IMG/VR virus record: IMGVR_UViG_3300031885_000046
Location: 1-40,724 of that record
Length of the DNA stretch: 40,724 nt
From: a virus
Direction: 5' to 3' (one strand)
Shown: piece by piece, positions 20,906 through 29,121 of the stretch
Layout: every line of letters begins with the position of its first letter
Position numbering within the stretch: position 1 is the first letter of the stretch
Program-made: the position numbers and the translations under genes
The notes under the pieces: model-generated
Database searches by the model: none
The model's input: the letters and a program-made list of their open reading frames with translations, nothing else
Told to the model about the DNA's origin: nothing

Positions 20906-22128
20906 TTCAAACTTTGACTTCCATTACAAATACTGGTATAGTGCCGCCGATCCTTCCGAAGGAGGTTTTCGAGGGGATGGCGGGATCCTACGAGGAATAT
21001 CGGCCCGGTTGCTGGCGGGTTCGGTTCTATTTTAACGGCCGGCGTCTGGATATCTACCGGGACGAAGCCGGCAAACCCCTGCGGGCTGAATTCTATGCTC
21101 AGAAACTTCTCTTTTACCTCAACGGCCTCATCACCCAGAAGAAGTTCATTCCGGATCAATGGCGGAAGTCGAGTCCTTTTTCCTTGGACTCGGCCCTCGA
21201 TACCTGGCTGGAAAATTCCACGGCCTCGGAGGACACACGGACAACCTATCACTATGCAGTCAATAAATGGATCAAACCCTATTGGGGGAAATTCGATATC
21301 CGGGAGATCCAGAGTATCCACATTCAAAACTTTAATGCCCATCTGATGAGACAACCCTCCTGCGCCAAGGCTTCAGAGGGCAAGAGAATCTCTGACAAGA
21401 CTCGGAAGAACATTGTCGATACACTCTTTGTCTGCCTTAATTATTTTTATGAGATCATCCCTAAAATTCCGAAGAAACCGACCATCTCTTTTCAGACTCC
21501 CGGAATCCGCTGGCTCCGATTCGAGGAACAGGAAAAGATTTTTCAGAATATCCCGATCGAGGACCGGCCGATCTTTGATTTCATGCGATATACGGGCTGC
21601 CGGCCAAACGAGAGCTGTGGGCTTCAGCGAGCATCAGTCTATCTCTCCGATGGATATCTAATTCTGGATAAGACCGTAGGAGAAAGATCAGGAAGTCTCA
21701 AGACGAATACAAAGACCAAAATAGCCAAGCCCCTTCCGATCATCCCGGAGATCGCGGAGACACTGAAGCCGAAACATTTGGGACCCTATGTTTTTATGAG
21801 GCAGCATCAAAGGGACCTCATCCCCTATAACCGGAGAATCCTGGAGCGAATCTGGGCAAGCGCTTGCAAAAAGGCCGGGATCCGGATGCGGATGTACCAG
21901 GGGCTCAAACATTCCTTCGCCTGCCAGCGCCTCAATGCAGGTTATCCCTTAAAGGCGATCCAGGACATCCTCGGCCATACCTCGGCAAAGACCACGGAGC
22001 GCTATGCAAAATACGCCCTTGATTCCCTCGCCGAAGTAATGACCGGGAAAGTAATTCAAATAAAAAAGCTGGAAGAAAATGGTGGCATTTTTGTGGCACG
22101 TGGCAAAGAAGAGGCATCTAAGCCTTGA
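20902..22128 (+). CDS. int: Tyrosine integrase with an altered HxxR box
   Basis: 408 residues. An N-terminal arm-binding domain (CWRVRFYFNGRRLDIYRDEA, an AP2/Arm-like region) is followed by a SAM-like core-binding domain (about 95-190) and the catalytic domain. Catalytic residues seen: Arg234 (TGCRPNE), His359 (LGHTS) and Tyr368 (RYAKY). The usual H-x-x-R is Gln333-Gly-Leu-Lys336 (QGLKHSFA), so the second Arg is Lys. Similar 'TKHS' forms occur in some integrases I have seen. Residues about 152-163 (PSCAKASEGKR) are an insertion encoded by a small palindrome. It inserts and, with Xis, removes the prophage at attP just downstream. Confidence 0.9.
   Translation: MIQTLTSITNTGIVPPILPKEVFEGMAGSYEEYRPGCWRVRFYFNGRRLDIYRDEAGKPLRAEFYAQKLLFYLNGLITQKKFIPDQWRKSSPFSLDSALDTWLENSTASEDTRTTYHYAVNKWIKPYWGKFDIREIQSIHIQNFNAHLMRQPSCAKASEGKRISDKTRKNIVDTLFVCLNYFYEIIPKIPKKPTISFQTPGIRWLRFEEQEKIFQNIPIEDRPIFDFMRYTGCRPNESCGLQRASVYLSDGYLILDKTVGERSGSLKTNTKTKIAKPLPIIPEIAETLKPKHLGPYVFMRQHQRDLIPYNRRILERIWASACKKAGIRMRMYQGLKHSFACQRLNAGYPLKAIQDILGHTSAKTTERYAKYALDSLAEVMTGKVIQIKKLEENGGIFVARGKEEASKP
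21355..21380. repeat. REP-like palindromic insertion inside int
   Basis: CCCTCCTG at the left pairs with CAGAGGG at the right (one bulge), with an inner GCC/GGC. It is in frame and encodes PSCAKASEGK. 'AKASEG' peptides from the same kind of palindrome appear across many proteins of some bacterial genomes, which suggests the phage picked it up in its host. Confidence 0.5.
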
Positions 22129-22249
22129 TTATCAAGCGTTGCAGGGTAGCAAGCAAGGTTCGAATCCTTGCCCCCCAGTCTGTCATTTCAATAACTTATC
22201 TCATTTTTTTTGTGGTGCAAACGGGGTGCAAAACCAAAAATGGCACAAA
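22082..22249. other. attP: Candidate attP with tRNA-like core and arm sites
   Basis: The core 22154-22178 reads as a tRNA 3' end: T-stem CAAGG, loop TTCGAAT, T-stem CCTTG, then CCCCCCA and G73. G73 and the C-rich acceptor strand would suit tRNA-Gln. On the left, three GTGGCA words lie at 22082, 22093 and 22100, inside the end of int. On the right, GTGGTGCAAA (22212), GGGGTGCAAA (22223) and ATGGCACAAA (22240) form a second set. This is the layout of integrase arm sites round a core. No full tRNA gene is present here. Confidence 0.75.
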
Positions 22250-22297
22250 TTCTTCCATTTGAACGTTCCGATATCCAAACGATAGGAGGGAATGAAT

Positions 22298-22465
22298 ATG
22301 CGAAAAATAACATTTTTTTTAATATTGTTTGCGCTAATCCTGACAATGGGTTGTTCCGTGATTAAATCGGCGATCAAGTCATCTGGATTAGAAGAATATT
22401 TTTCTCACAGGATAGACATGGATGAACAAATCTTGGACGATTGGGTCTTTGATCTGCTTGAATAA
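22298..22465 (+). CDS. Small putative lipoprotein
   Basis: 55 residues. MRKITFFLILFALILTMGCS is a signal peptide ending in a Cys; the lipobox ILTMGC is slightly unusual (Thr at -3). The mature part is acidic (LEEYFSHRIDMDEQILDD). AGGAGGG lies seven bases before the ATG. It follows attP on the prophage edge, so it would be expressed in the lysogen and may be a conversion or exclusion factor. Confidence 0.55.
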   Translation: MRKITFFLILFALILTMGCSVIKSAIKSSGLEEYFSHRIDMDEQILDDWVFDLLE

Positions 22466-22590
22466 ATCATCGCTTGTGACGGTGGATTGAGCGAAGGCCA
22501 TATCTGCGAAAAATCATAAACCGATGGCGAGACCAATTACAAAGGCAATGATTCCGATGAGCCCTCAATTCGTTTTGGAAGGATTAGAAA

Positions 22591-23079
22591 ATGAATAATT
22601 GGAAGAATCGCCATATTTATAGACACGGAAATGAAATCAAAACAGCCGCTTTAACTGAATATGCAAAAGGTCTATCTACAATGCAAGTTGCTAATAAGCT
22701 CAAAATCAGTAAATATGTTGTTTGGAAATGGACAAAAGATGTCATGATCAACAGAAGTATCTCGGAGGCCAAATTAGGCAAGAATATTAATCATCCTGGT
22801 CCGCCCCCAGGTATTCAAAATCCAAACTTCAAAAGAGGATATAGGTTTGACAAGGGTTATATATCAATTAGTCTTGGTCAACGAGGCAAAGAGAAAAGAA
22901 AACATGTTTTGATTGCAGAAAAAGCGTTGGGAAGATCATTAAAAAAGGGAGAGATGATTCATCATATAAACAGAATTAAAACAGATAATCTAAATTCAAA
23001 CTTGATCATTTGCACTCGAAGTTATCATCGTTGGCTTCATTCAAAAGAATTCACATCCCGATTACAAGCCCTAAGGTAA
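22591..23079 (+). CDS. HNH homing endonuclease, HNH_3 type
   Basis: 162 residues. The N-terminus has an HTH (GLSTMQVANKLKISKYVVWK). The catalytic half is ISISLGQRGKEKRKHVLIAE, KALGRSLKKGEMIHHINRIK, TDNLNSNLIICTRSYHRWLH, with the H-H-N arrangement (IHHIN ... DNLNSNL ... H). Free-standing homing endonucleases of this type spread by cutting alleles that lack them. Its 3' end overlaps the convergent gene by 29 bases. The gap 22466-22590 before it holds nothing I can support. Confidence 0.82.
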   Translation: MNNWKNRHIYRHGNEIKTAALTEYAKGLSTMQVANKLKISKYVVWKWTKDVMINRSISEAKLGKNINHPGPPPGIQNPNFKRGYRFDKGYISISLGQRGKEKRKHVLIAEKALGRSLKKGEMIHHINRIKTDNLNSNLIICTRSYHRWLHSKEFTSRLQALR

Positions 23080-23515
23080 AAACCGTAAGGAGCCCTATTA
23101 AAATTAATTCCCAATTACTTTTTGGTTTACCGATTTCTGCTAATTTCAAACTTTTATCGGCGACCTCTTTCATCTGCTCGAAGTTCCGGTTGATGCCGGC
23201 AATCTCCCTCTCCTGAACCTTGATAATCCTTTCATTTAGATCGTTTTCTTTTCTCTCCAGATCGAGATCTTTCTGGACCAGGTCAAGGGACTTCTTCAGC
23301 TCGACGATTGTCTTGTCTTTCTCCCGATCGATCTCCTTCAAAAGATCCCGCTCCTGAAAACAGCGGTCTACCTCCTGCAGATCCCGGAGACCGATATCCA
23401 AAACGATGATTAAACCCTGGTCCTCATCGATGACGGCGGATTGTGCTAAGACCGAGAAAGGGACCAACCACAACACAAGTGCCAATAGAATCATTATTTT
23501 TTTTGATGTGGACAT
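23051..23515 (-). CDS. Coiled-coil secreted/membrane protein, possible spanin component
   Basis: About 154 residues from MSTSKKIMILLALVLWLVPF. A signal peptide ends near VLAQ; residues about 55-125 are a heptad-rich coiled coil (LDLVQKDLDLERKENDLNER); residues about 133-153 (WELILIGLLTVFTLGLVIGM) are a C-terminal membrane helix. Lying in the lysis cassette, it resembles a unimolecular-spanin layout but lacks a lipobox Cys, so the outer-membrane anchor is missing. The start lies inside the end of the HNH gene upstream. It is the last gene of the leftward unit. Confidence 0.5.
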   Translation of the reverse strand: MSTSKKIMILLALVLWLVPFSVLAQSAVIDEDQGLIIVLDIGLRDLQEVDRCFQERDLLKEIDREKDKTIVELKKSLDLVQKDLDLERKENDLNERIIKVQEREIAGINRNFEQMKEVADKSLKLAEIGKPKSNWELILIGLLTVFTLGLVIGM

Positions 23516-23937
23516 AAACCATGTATTCCTATCGCCCAATTGCAGTTCATACACAAAACGCGAAATCCTTTAGGATATTTATTGGTCTTTAACCATTGAT
23601 AGATATTCGTGCAATTTAATTCACTGGCTCTATGCTTATTTCCTCCTCCGTTGATATGATCCATCGTTAAAAATTCAATTGCTTTCTCTCCACAACACGC
23701 ACATTTAGGAGGATCACCACCATAAAATATCAAGGCTTCTGTTTTAAGTCTCCGTTTGGTATTCTTGTTCCACTCTTTAACTTTTTCAGGATGTCTTTCC
23801 TTAAATTTTTTGACATTTCTCCTCATACTTTCGGGATGAGATTTGGCCCATCGCTTTGCACGTTCATTACATAATTCTCGATTCTTTTCTCTCCATTCGG
23901 CATGATATTCCTTATTCGTTTTATTTTTATATCCCAA
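23494..23937 (-). CDS. HNH endonuclease (zinc-containing) inside the lysis cassette
   Basis: 147 residues from a TTG at 23937. The N-terminal half is basic and repeated in style (AERK-type HAEWREKNRELCNERAKRWA). The C-terminal half has CACCGEKAIEFLTMDHINGG, NKHRASELN, YQWLKTNKYPKGFRVLCMNC and NWAIG ... CPH, the Cys4 HNH form common in phages (C-x2-C, DH, H/N, C-x2-C). It sits between the two coiled-coil lysis genes and overlaps the next start by 22 bases, as if it had inserted between a spanin pair. Confidence 0.8.
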   Translation of the reverse strand: MGYKNKTNKEYHAEWREKNRELCNERAKRWAKSHPESMRRNVKKFKERHPEKVKEWNKNTKRRLKTEALIFYGGDPPKCACCGEKAIEFLTMDHINGGGNKHRASELNCTNIYQWLKTNKYPKGFRVLCMNCNWAIGIHGLCPHQKK

Positions 23938-23938
23938 A

Positions 23939-24355
23939 CTATTTTTCTCTTATGCGAATTGATTTTAAGCCTAACCGCCTTAAATCTTCAACAATTTTAT
24001 TTGGATCATCACCAATAGTAATGCTTTGTAACTGTCTTTCAAGCGCATGGACGTTTCCTTCCAACCGGGCGACCTCGGCGGCCGACTCGCTCGCCTGGCG
24101 CTGGATGATCAACTTCTCTTTTCTAAGACCTTCCTTCTCTCCCGCAAGCTTCGATATCTCATCCTCGCAATCCTTGATGTAAGCTTCTTTCTCCTCTATG
24201 ATCTGCGTTCTATCCTCCCTCAACTGATTCAGGGCTATATCATAGAGCTTCCGGGAAGCGGCCCAACCGGAAAAGGATTGCCAGGAAAAGAGGATGGCGA
24301 CCCCGAGGGCTGCCCATCCCCACCAGGGAATTTTTTTAAGCAAACTGAGAATCAT
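23939..24355 (-). CDS. Rz-like inner-membrane spanin candidate
   Basis: 138 residues. One N-terminal membrane helix (WWGWAALGVAILFSWQSFSG) and a long coiled coil (EDRTQIIEEKEAYIKDCEDE, ISKLAGEKEGLRKEKLIIQR), with the C-terminus outside: the topology of an i-spanin, which joins inner and outer membranes in the last step of lysis. It overlaps the holin-like gene (ATGA). The expected o-spanin lipoprotein is not evident; the coiled-coil protein at 23051 is the nearest candidate. Confidence 0.6.
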   Translation of the reverse strand: MILSLLKKIPWWGWAALGVAILFSWQSFSGWAASRKLYDIALNQLREDRTQIIEEKEAYIKDCEDEISKLAGEKEGLRKEKLIIQRQASESAAEVARLEGNVHALERQLQSITIGDDPNKIVEDLRRLGLKSIRIREK

Positions 24356-24573
24356 GCTTTTTTACCGAGGTAATCGGCAGCCTCGCGGATTCCGAGGAGA
24401 GCCAAAAAGGCGAAGATCCCGAACGTATCGAAGGCGCCTTTCTTCATCACGATATCGTAATTAAGATATCCTATGAAGCAGGCGCCCCAGAATTTAACTG
24501 AGGTCGTCTCGAGGATAACCTTCTTTGTGCCCCGGGTCAGCACGTCCCGGAGGGACATCTCTTTAAGTTGCAT
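24352..24573 (-). CDS. Holin-like membrane protein
   Basis: 73 residues. Two hydrophobic segments are seen, FWGACFIGYLNYDIV and FGIFAFLALLGIREAADYLG, with a basic amphipathic N-terminus (LRDVLTRGTKKV) and a charged end (GKKA). Position in a cassette with spanin-like and DUF5675 genes supports a holin, which opens the inner membrane on schedule. GGGGGAAAAGCC precedes the ATG. Confidence 0.6.
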   Translation of the reverse strand: MQLKEMSLRDVLTRGTKKVILETTSVKFWGACFIGYLNYDIVMKKGAFDTFGIFAFLALLGIREAADYLGKKA

Positions 24574-24584
24574 GGCTTTTCCCC

Positions 24585-24755
24585 CTATAACTTGTCTTTA
24601 ATCTTCCCCTTGAGCTTATCGAGAACGTCGTCCCGCTTCCCCTTGAGGATATCATCGAGGTTAAAATATTGGGGATTGTTTTTCATGACGAAAAATTCAA
24701 CGATAATCCCACTCACAAAACCAATCAACAGAGCAATTAGAATCCATAACCACAT
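24585..24755 (-). CDS. Small single-span membrane protein
   Basis: 56 residues: MWLWILIALLIGFVSGIIVE then FFVMKNNPQYFNLDDILKGK. One N-terminal membrane helix and a basic cytoplasmic or periplasmic tail (KLKGKIKDKL). Possibly a second holin or antiholin of the cassette. The start at 24755 has AAGGAAGTGATT upstream. Confidence 0.5.
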   Translation of the reverse strand: MWLWILIALLIGFVSGIIVEFFVMKNNPQYFNLDDILKGKRDDVLDKLKGKIKDKL

Positions 24756-24770
24756 TTAAATCACTTCCTT

Positions 24771-25181
24771 TTAAACAATTTCGATCCAGACACTTTCTCC
24801 CCTCAGCATGGCTGAGAGGATCTTCATTGAGAAGTTTTTCAAGGCCGCTACTGATTGCCCGACAAAATCTTCTCCTTTTGTCTGGCCGGTCAAAAGACAT
24901 CCTTCCGTGTTCTCCGCCGTGTTGCCGGCGTGGATCCGGACTCCGATGAATCCGGGCACGTCGACCAGCAGGAACATCAGACATTTGAAACGATCCGACC
25001 AATCCAAAATAATTCGGTACATTCCTCGAGGGATCGCCGTCCGGCCCGGGATTTTAATGCCTCCCTTCTCAAGAAAGCGGTCAACATCCTCAAGGACATA
25101 GCATTCCCGGACGCCATTGATATCGAGTTCTCCGATTGTTGATTTGGCTGAAGATGGCCCCCTTCCGAGGGTTAGGTTCAT
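24771..25181 (-). CDS. DUF5675 protein, probable lysis enzyme
   Basis: 136 residues. The pattern CYVLEDVDRFLEKGGIKIPG, RTAIPRGMYRIILDWSDRF, VDVPGFIGVRIHAGNTAENT, EGCLLTG matches DUF5675, a beta-rich family with conserved His (IHAGN) and Cys (GCLL) that recalls the L,D-transpeptidase/peptidase active site. Members often lie in phage lysis cassettes where no other endolysin is found, as here, so a cell-wall role is inferred. No signal peptide, so holin-dependent release is expected. ATGA overlap with the upstream gene. Confidence 0.68.
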   Translation of the reverse strand: MNLTLGRGPSSAKSTIGELDINGVRECYVLEDVDRFLEKGGIKIPGRTAIPRGMYRIILDWSDRFKCLMFLLVDVPGFIGVRIHAGNTAENTEGCLLTGQTKGEDFVGQSVAALKNFSMKILSAMLRGESVWIEIV

Positions 25182-25384
25182 CCGAATTTCCTCTTTCGGT
25201 CGAGATAATCGATGAACGATTTTAGATTCTTTTCTAAATCCTTCGCGTGTTCAATTAAGAGATCCAAATCTTTATTGACCCAGCATGTCACGCACGTCCG
25301 AAATTTTTCCCTCATGTGGCGGAAAGAAGTATCGATCCAGATATCGAGGGTTTTTCTTTGCTCTTCATTCATCATTATCGGCAT
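25178..25384 (-). CDS. Small hypothetical protein with CxxC
   Basis: 68 residues: MPIMMNEEQRKTLDIWIDTS, FRHMREKFRTCVTCWVNKDL then LIEHAKDLEKNLKSFIDYLD. Helical, with one CVTC. Three ATGs (25384, 25375, 25372) are possible; it overlaps the preceding gene's stop and the next gene's start. Confidence 0.45.
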   Translation of the reverse strand: MPIMMNEEQRKTLDIWIDTSFRHMREKFRTCVTCWVNKDLDLLIEHAKDLEKNLKSFIDYLDRKRKFG

Positions 25385-25626
25385 GTCATCTGATAAATGA
25401 TATAGACTACTCCCAGGGCAAAGGTGATCCCACCGGAAATCGCGGAGATGATTTTCAAACGGTTTGATTTGTATCGCTTCTTTGCATAATCACAACCCTT
25501 TTCATCAATATCAGCGATACATTTTCGAACAGAACTCACTCCCTGAAATAGAATCCAATTCTGCTCCGATTCCGGTCTTGCCTTAAAGTCCGTCTCCGAA
25601 ATATTGATTTCGAACCCATCTGTCAT
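25375..25626 (-). CDS. Small tail-anchored membrane protein
   Basis: 83 residues from MTDGFEINISETDFKARPES. GGGAGAGG precedes the ATG at 25626. The C-terminal helix (LKIISAISGGITFALGVVYI) spans the membrane, with a short end. The soluble part has HxxC-free charged helices and two Cys (KCIAD, KGCDYAKKRY). It resembles the XhlA-type hemolysin/lysis-associated proteins in layout (helical domain, C-terminal span), but the match is not certain. Confidence 0.5.
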   Translation of the reverse strand: MTDGFEINISETDFKARPESEQNWILFQGVSSVRKCIADIDEKGCDYAKKRYKSNRLKIISAISGGITFALGVVYIIYQMTCR

Positions 25627-25636
25627 AATCCTCTCC

Positions 25637-28324
25637 CTATAACGAAACCCACTGGATGGCACGGATTGAAAATGCCTGTTGATCAGGGGTTTCCCGGATC
25701 TCTAAAACCCTCCATTTTTTTCCTTCCCAGGGGGCCACAGGACAATCATTCAGCGTAAAATAATCGCCTCGCTCAAGAATTCGAACTCTGCGATTACAAA
25801 TAAGGGCGACAGTCGGCATAATATCTTTTTTTTGAATTCTCTGCCATTCCGCCACGTCATAAGCCATTTCATCAACTTGGATTGCTAAAAAAGAAACGTC
25901 TTCGGGAAGTTCTTCAGAAAGACCGGAAGCCTTGCGTTCTACTTGTTTAAAAAAATTTCCATATCTGCCTCTTGTCCGAAGACTCCAGTCAAAGTCATAG
26001 AGTGCGCGGATTACATTCTTGATTTGAGTCGATGACGTATGGCCAAAGACCGGATCGCCGATATAAATTGTCTTGTCGATTGTGAGAACCGACGACGGAG
26101 GCGTCGTATCATAGACCTTTCCCTCGATTTCCCGCAGTGCCGGCCAGGTTACTGCCCAACAGCTCTCAATATACAGGCGATGGTATCGATAAGCTGTAGA
26201 ATTGATAAAGGTCCAATTTTGCCAATTTTCATTATTCTGGACTTCTCCCTCAACCAAAGTCGTCCAATCGATATCGTTATTGGACCCCTGAAATTTGAAT
26301 TGTCTCAGACCTCCGTAGACGCCAGGATAATTGATATAGGGTTTAATCCTGACCAGGGTTAGAATCTTTGCATTGCCTGGCCCAAAATCATACTTCATCC
26401 ATTGCGGCGGGACGCCATTGGCCACCCAGCCGGTTGATTCATTGTCATCGAAAACGTTAGAGGCTGAGCCCGCATAGGTAGAACTTGCAGTAGCAGTGCC
26501 ACCCATAAATTGATCTGCGCTGATCTGAAAATGATTCCATGAAAGTTCGAATTTTCCACCATCTTCACGAAGCTGAGAACAGCATTGCCCATCAAGATTA
26601 CGGATGATTTCTTCGGGTGATCTGCCGATCTCAGAAAGGATCATTCCGAATTTATAACCTCCCGAAATCTGGTTTTTCTGAATTGTCCGGACAGAAGAAA
26701 AAGAATCTCCGATCTCCGAACCGGATCTCCCCAATAGACCCCGTAAGAAAAACCGATAGGTATCAGATGGGACCTCTATTAGAGCATTGAGGATCCCTGT
26801 ATAGGTTCCAGATCCGTCATCCTGATAACCTTCCCCATCGCAGGTCACCATCGGGACCAACTTACTCCAGATCGAATTTTCGCCGCCCGAAGCGATGTTA
26901 TCGAACTCGAGCTCAAGCCACATCTCATAGACACCGACAATTAACTGGACAGGATTTCCGGCATTCGTATGCGCGCGGCATGTGACTGTCGTTGGTACGG
27001 ATGTGCCGCTGAGTTTAATTTTTGCCGTATAGGTTGAGTTGCTTTGTCCCTGAATACCGATCGATATTGATTCAGGGGCCGTGAGATTAAAATATTCACC
27101 GGCCACAAATCCAAGATTCCAATTACAGACGACATGAACGTAAACTGCATTGGGAGTCAGACCGTTCCATGTTGGAAATGTCGCTGTAAAATAGGCATCC
27201 TTGTTCGAACCGACGGCCCCTGTGAGACCGACTCCACAGCCCGTTCCTTCGTCCTTATCTTTTAGATTCGCTGCGGCTCCCCAGGCCCCCATCCCGGAAT
27301 CATAAGTAAAAGAGGATCCTATGGGATTCCAGGGTTCTTCGATCTTGGATCCATGCGAATGCGCGCCCTGATTTTTAAGAAGATTTTTCGACGTGAATGC
27401 AATGGTTGATTTGCCACTATCGTTGAGATTGACGGTCCGATCTCCAGGGGCGACCCGAATGCCGGCAATATAAACATCGGAGATCGATTTCATTTTGTGG
27501 CCGGCAGCCAGATATTTATAGGTTGATTTGATTTCCCAGACAGGCTCGCCTTTTGTATAGGCGCGGGCCGGGGATCCCCGCGTGCAGCCGGTGAGTTTCT
27601 TATTCGTTGAATCCTTGCTGGTATACGTAATCTGCTCGATGCCAATCTGTACGGTTCCGGAAGATGGGAATGCGACCGGATAGTTCACGTCGGAGAGATA
27701 GATTTCCGTGGCCGTGGCGCTCAGATCCGAATAGAGCGTGCTCACGGCGCCAACGTTAACGGGATAGCAAGGAATATTCCTCAAAGATCCAATGACCTGA
27801 TTTTCAAATTTTCCAATTGAATCCGGTCCAGCATTCGGCCAATTGGTTCGATTGATTTGGGTAAAGACTTTTTTTGCGTCGATCAAGTGAAGGATCGAGG
27901 AAAGAGGCACCGTAAATGTTTCGGTTGCGATATCGCCGATTTCTCCAAACCCGAGCCGGTGCAGTTTTGTGGAGATATCCGTTCCCGGGATTTGACCGTT
28001 ATCGAGATAAAGAACAAAGAGATCCATTTCCCTCCGGGTGATCGGATTGGCAATAAAGAAATCGATCAGCTTCGCATAGGATCGAAACGCAATGTTTCTA
28101 AAGGCCAGATTGGCGCTGATGTTAAGATAACCTCCCGTTTGATTGATGGAATGAAGGGTCTCCGGGATATCAAAAAGATAGGCTTCATAGTCATGAGCAT
28201 TGAACTTAAAATTCCGGTCCGAAAAGTAGAGTATTTCTCCAGATAAGTAAATATGGGCAAAATAAAGTGGTTCTGAATGCGGACGTTCGATTAAGGGAAT
28301 TTGCGCCGGTGGAAAGGTTTTCAT
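25637..28324 (-). CDS. Large tail tip/hub protein with F5/8 type C domain
   Basis: 895 residues from the ATG at 28324 (the open frame begins earlier but those codons belong to the shadow of the gene before). Residues 1-230 are beta-rich (LYFAHIYLSGEILYFSDRNF, MDLFVLYLDNGQIPGTDIST). Residues about 605-736 look like a discoidin/F5-8C carbohydrate-binding domain: ATASSTYAGSASNVFDDNES, TGWVANG, FQGSNNDIDWTTLVEG, YRYHRLYIES. The last 100 residues resemble baseplate-hub endings (VALICNRRVRILERGDYFTL, EIRETPDQQAFSIRAIQWVS). It probably combines hub function and host sugar recognition. Confidence 0.65.
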   Translation of the reverse strand: MKTFPPAQIPLIERPHSEPLYFAHIYLSGEILYFSDRNFKFNAHDYEAYLFDIPETLHSINQTGGYLNISANLAFRNIAFRSYAKLIDFFIANPITRREMDLFVLYLDNGQIPGTDISTKLHRLGFGEIGDIATETFTVPLSSILHLIDAKKVFTQINRTNWPNAGPDSIGKFENQVIGSLRNIPCYPVNVGAVSTLYSDLSATATEIYLSDVNYPVAFPSSGTVQIGIEQITYTSKDSTNKKLTGCTRGSPARAYTKGEPVWEIKSTYKYLAAGHKMKSISDVYIAGIRVAPGDRTVNLNDSGKSTIAFTSKNLLKNQGAHSHGSKIEEPWNPIGSSFTYDSGMGAWGAAANLKDKDEGTGCGVGLTGAVGSNKDAYFTATFPTWNGLTPNAVYVHVVCNWNLGFVAGEYFNLTAPESISIGIQGQSNSTYTAKIKLSGTSVPTTVTCRAHTNAGNPVQLIVGVYEMWLELEFDNIASGGENSIWSKLVPMVTCDGEGYQDDGSGTYTGILNALIEVPSDTYRFFLRGLLGRSGSEIGDSFSSVRTIQKNQISGGYKFGMILSEIGRSPEEIIRNLDGQCCSQLREDGGKFELSWNHFQISADQFMGGTATASSTYAGSASNVFDDNESTGWVANGVPPQWMKYDFGPGNAKILTLVRIKPYINYPGVYGGLRQFKFQGSNNDIDWTTLVEGEVQNNENWQNWTFINSTAYRYHRLYIESCWAVTWPALREIEGKVYDTTPPSSVLTIDKTIYIGDPVFGHTSSTQIKNVIRALYDFDWSLRTRGRYGNFFKQVERKASGLSEELPEDVSFLAIQVDEMAYDVAEWQRIQKKDIMPTVALICNRRVRILERGDYFTLNDCPVAPWEGKKWRVLEIRETPDQQAFSIRAIQWVSL

Positions 28325-28328
28325 AGTT

Positions 28329-29105
28329 TTAGTCGAGCACCTCTTGGATGGTGAAGTCAAGACCCCAGCGCCCCATCGGCTCGGCGATGAAATTCGGCAG
28401 GGGTTCGGGAACCTCGGCGAAGAAAAGATCTCCCTCAAGATCCTCGATGTAAAAATTTTTGATCGAATCAATCACATCTTCGAATGTTTCGATATCGATT
28501 CTCTGGGCACTTCCTACCTTTGTAAGATGATAAGTTCTGCGGTCTCTCATCTCACCCCATTTCGTCTTCTGGGCATAGCCGGCCTTCGATTCCAGGCGAT
28601 TGATATTTTTCTGCTTGCCATAACCATAGCCAAGGTTTGGATTTCGTTCAAAAGCGAGTCTCTTCGTTAAAAATAACTCGCCGATCTCGGGATCGCTCGG
28701 AGGAGCTGCAATAGAAAACCGCCAATACCGGTGTTGGGCTTGCGTGAATGATTGCCGGTTGATGCCGGTCGCGGCTTCCCATGATTTGGCGGTGGTATAG
28801 TCTGTGTCATTGTCCGAAAATGCAAGCGTGAGGGTCAGTCCGGTCAGGTTGTGGTTCTCTCCAAGGATGATGGTGTCGATAGCAGGATATGGACCGGAGG
28901 CTCCGAGATCGGCTTTGATCTGAAAGGGATCCGGATGAGATGAGCCTTTGAAAAGCAATCCCTGGGCGCGATCGTAAAGCCGGTATTTTGGAAAAGAAGA
29001 ATTTTCCGATGTGACGGTGACTGTTCCGGACTCAAGATAGTTCTGATAATAGAGCTTGAGTTGATAGGTGGCAATGGATTCGACAACGATGGCAACGATA
29101 TTCAA
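28329..29105 (-). CDS. Tail tip-associated protein
   Basis: 258 residues from a TTG at 29105 (or a later start). The N-terminal 150 residues are beta-rich with DPFQIKADLGASGPYPAIDT, IILGENHNLTGLTLTLAFSD and HRYWRFSI, a jelly-roll like the F5/8C or distal-tail type. The C-terminal part has KWGEMRDRRTYHLTKVGSAQ, then FEDVIDSIKNFYIEDLEGDL, which resembles distal tail proteins that link the tube to the hub. It ends 5 bases before the hub gene. Confidence 0.5.
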   Translation of the reverse strand: MNIVAIVVESIATYQLKLYYQNYLESGTVTVTSENSSFPKYRLYDRAQGLLFKGSSHPDPFQIKADLGASGPYPAIDTIILGENHNLTGLTLTLAFSDNDTDYTTAKSWEAATGINRQSFTQAQHRYWRFSIAAPPSDPEIGELFLTKRLAFERNPNLGYGYGKQKNINRLESKAGYAQKTKWGEMRDRRTYHLTKVGSAQRIDIETFEDVIDSIKNFYIEDLEGDLFFAEVPEPLPNFIAEPMGRWGLDFTIQEVLD

Positions 29106-29121
29106 AGATTTAATCTCGCTT

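Noticed and set aside
22154-22178. Complete tRNA gene
   Set aside because: Only the T-arm and 3' acceptor strand are present; no D-arm or anticodon arm fits the upstream bases, so it is taken as an attP core.
25637-28471. N-terminal extension of the tail hub to 944 residues
   Set aside because: The first 49 codons overlap the preceding gene and read as low-quality Ser/Arg/Pro sequence; the ATG at 28324 follows that gene's stop.
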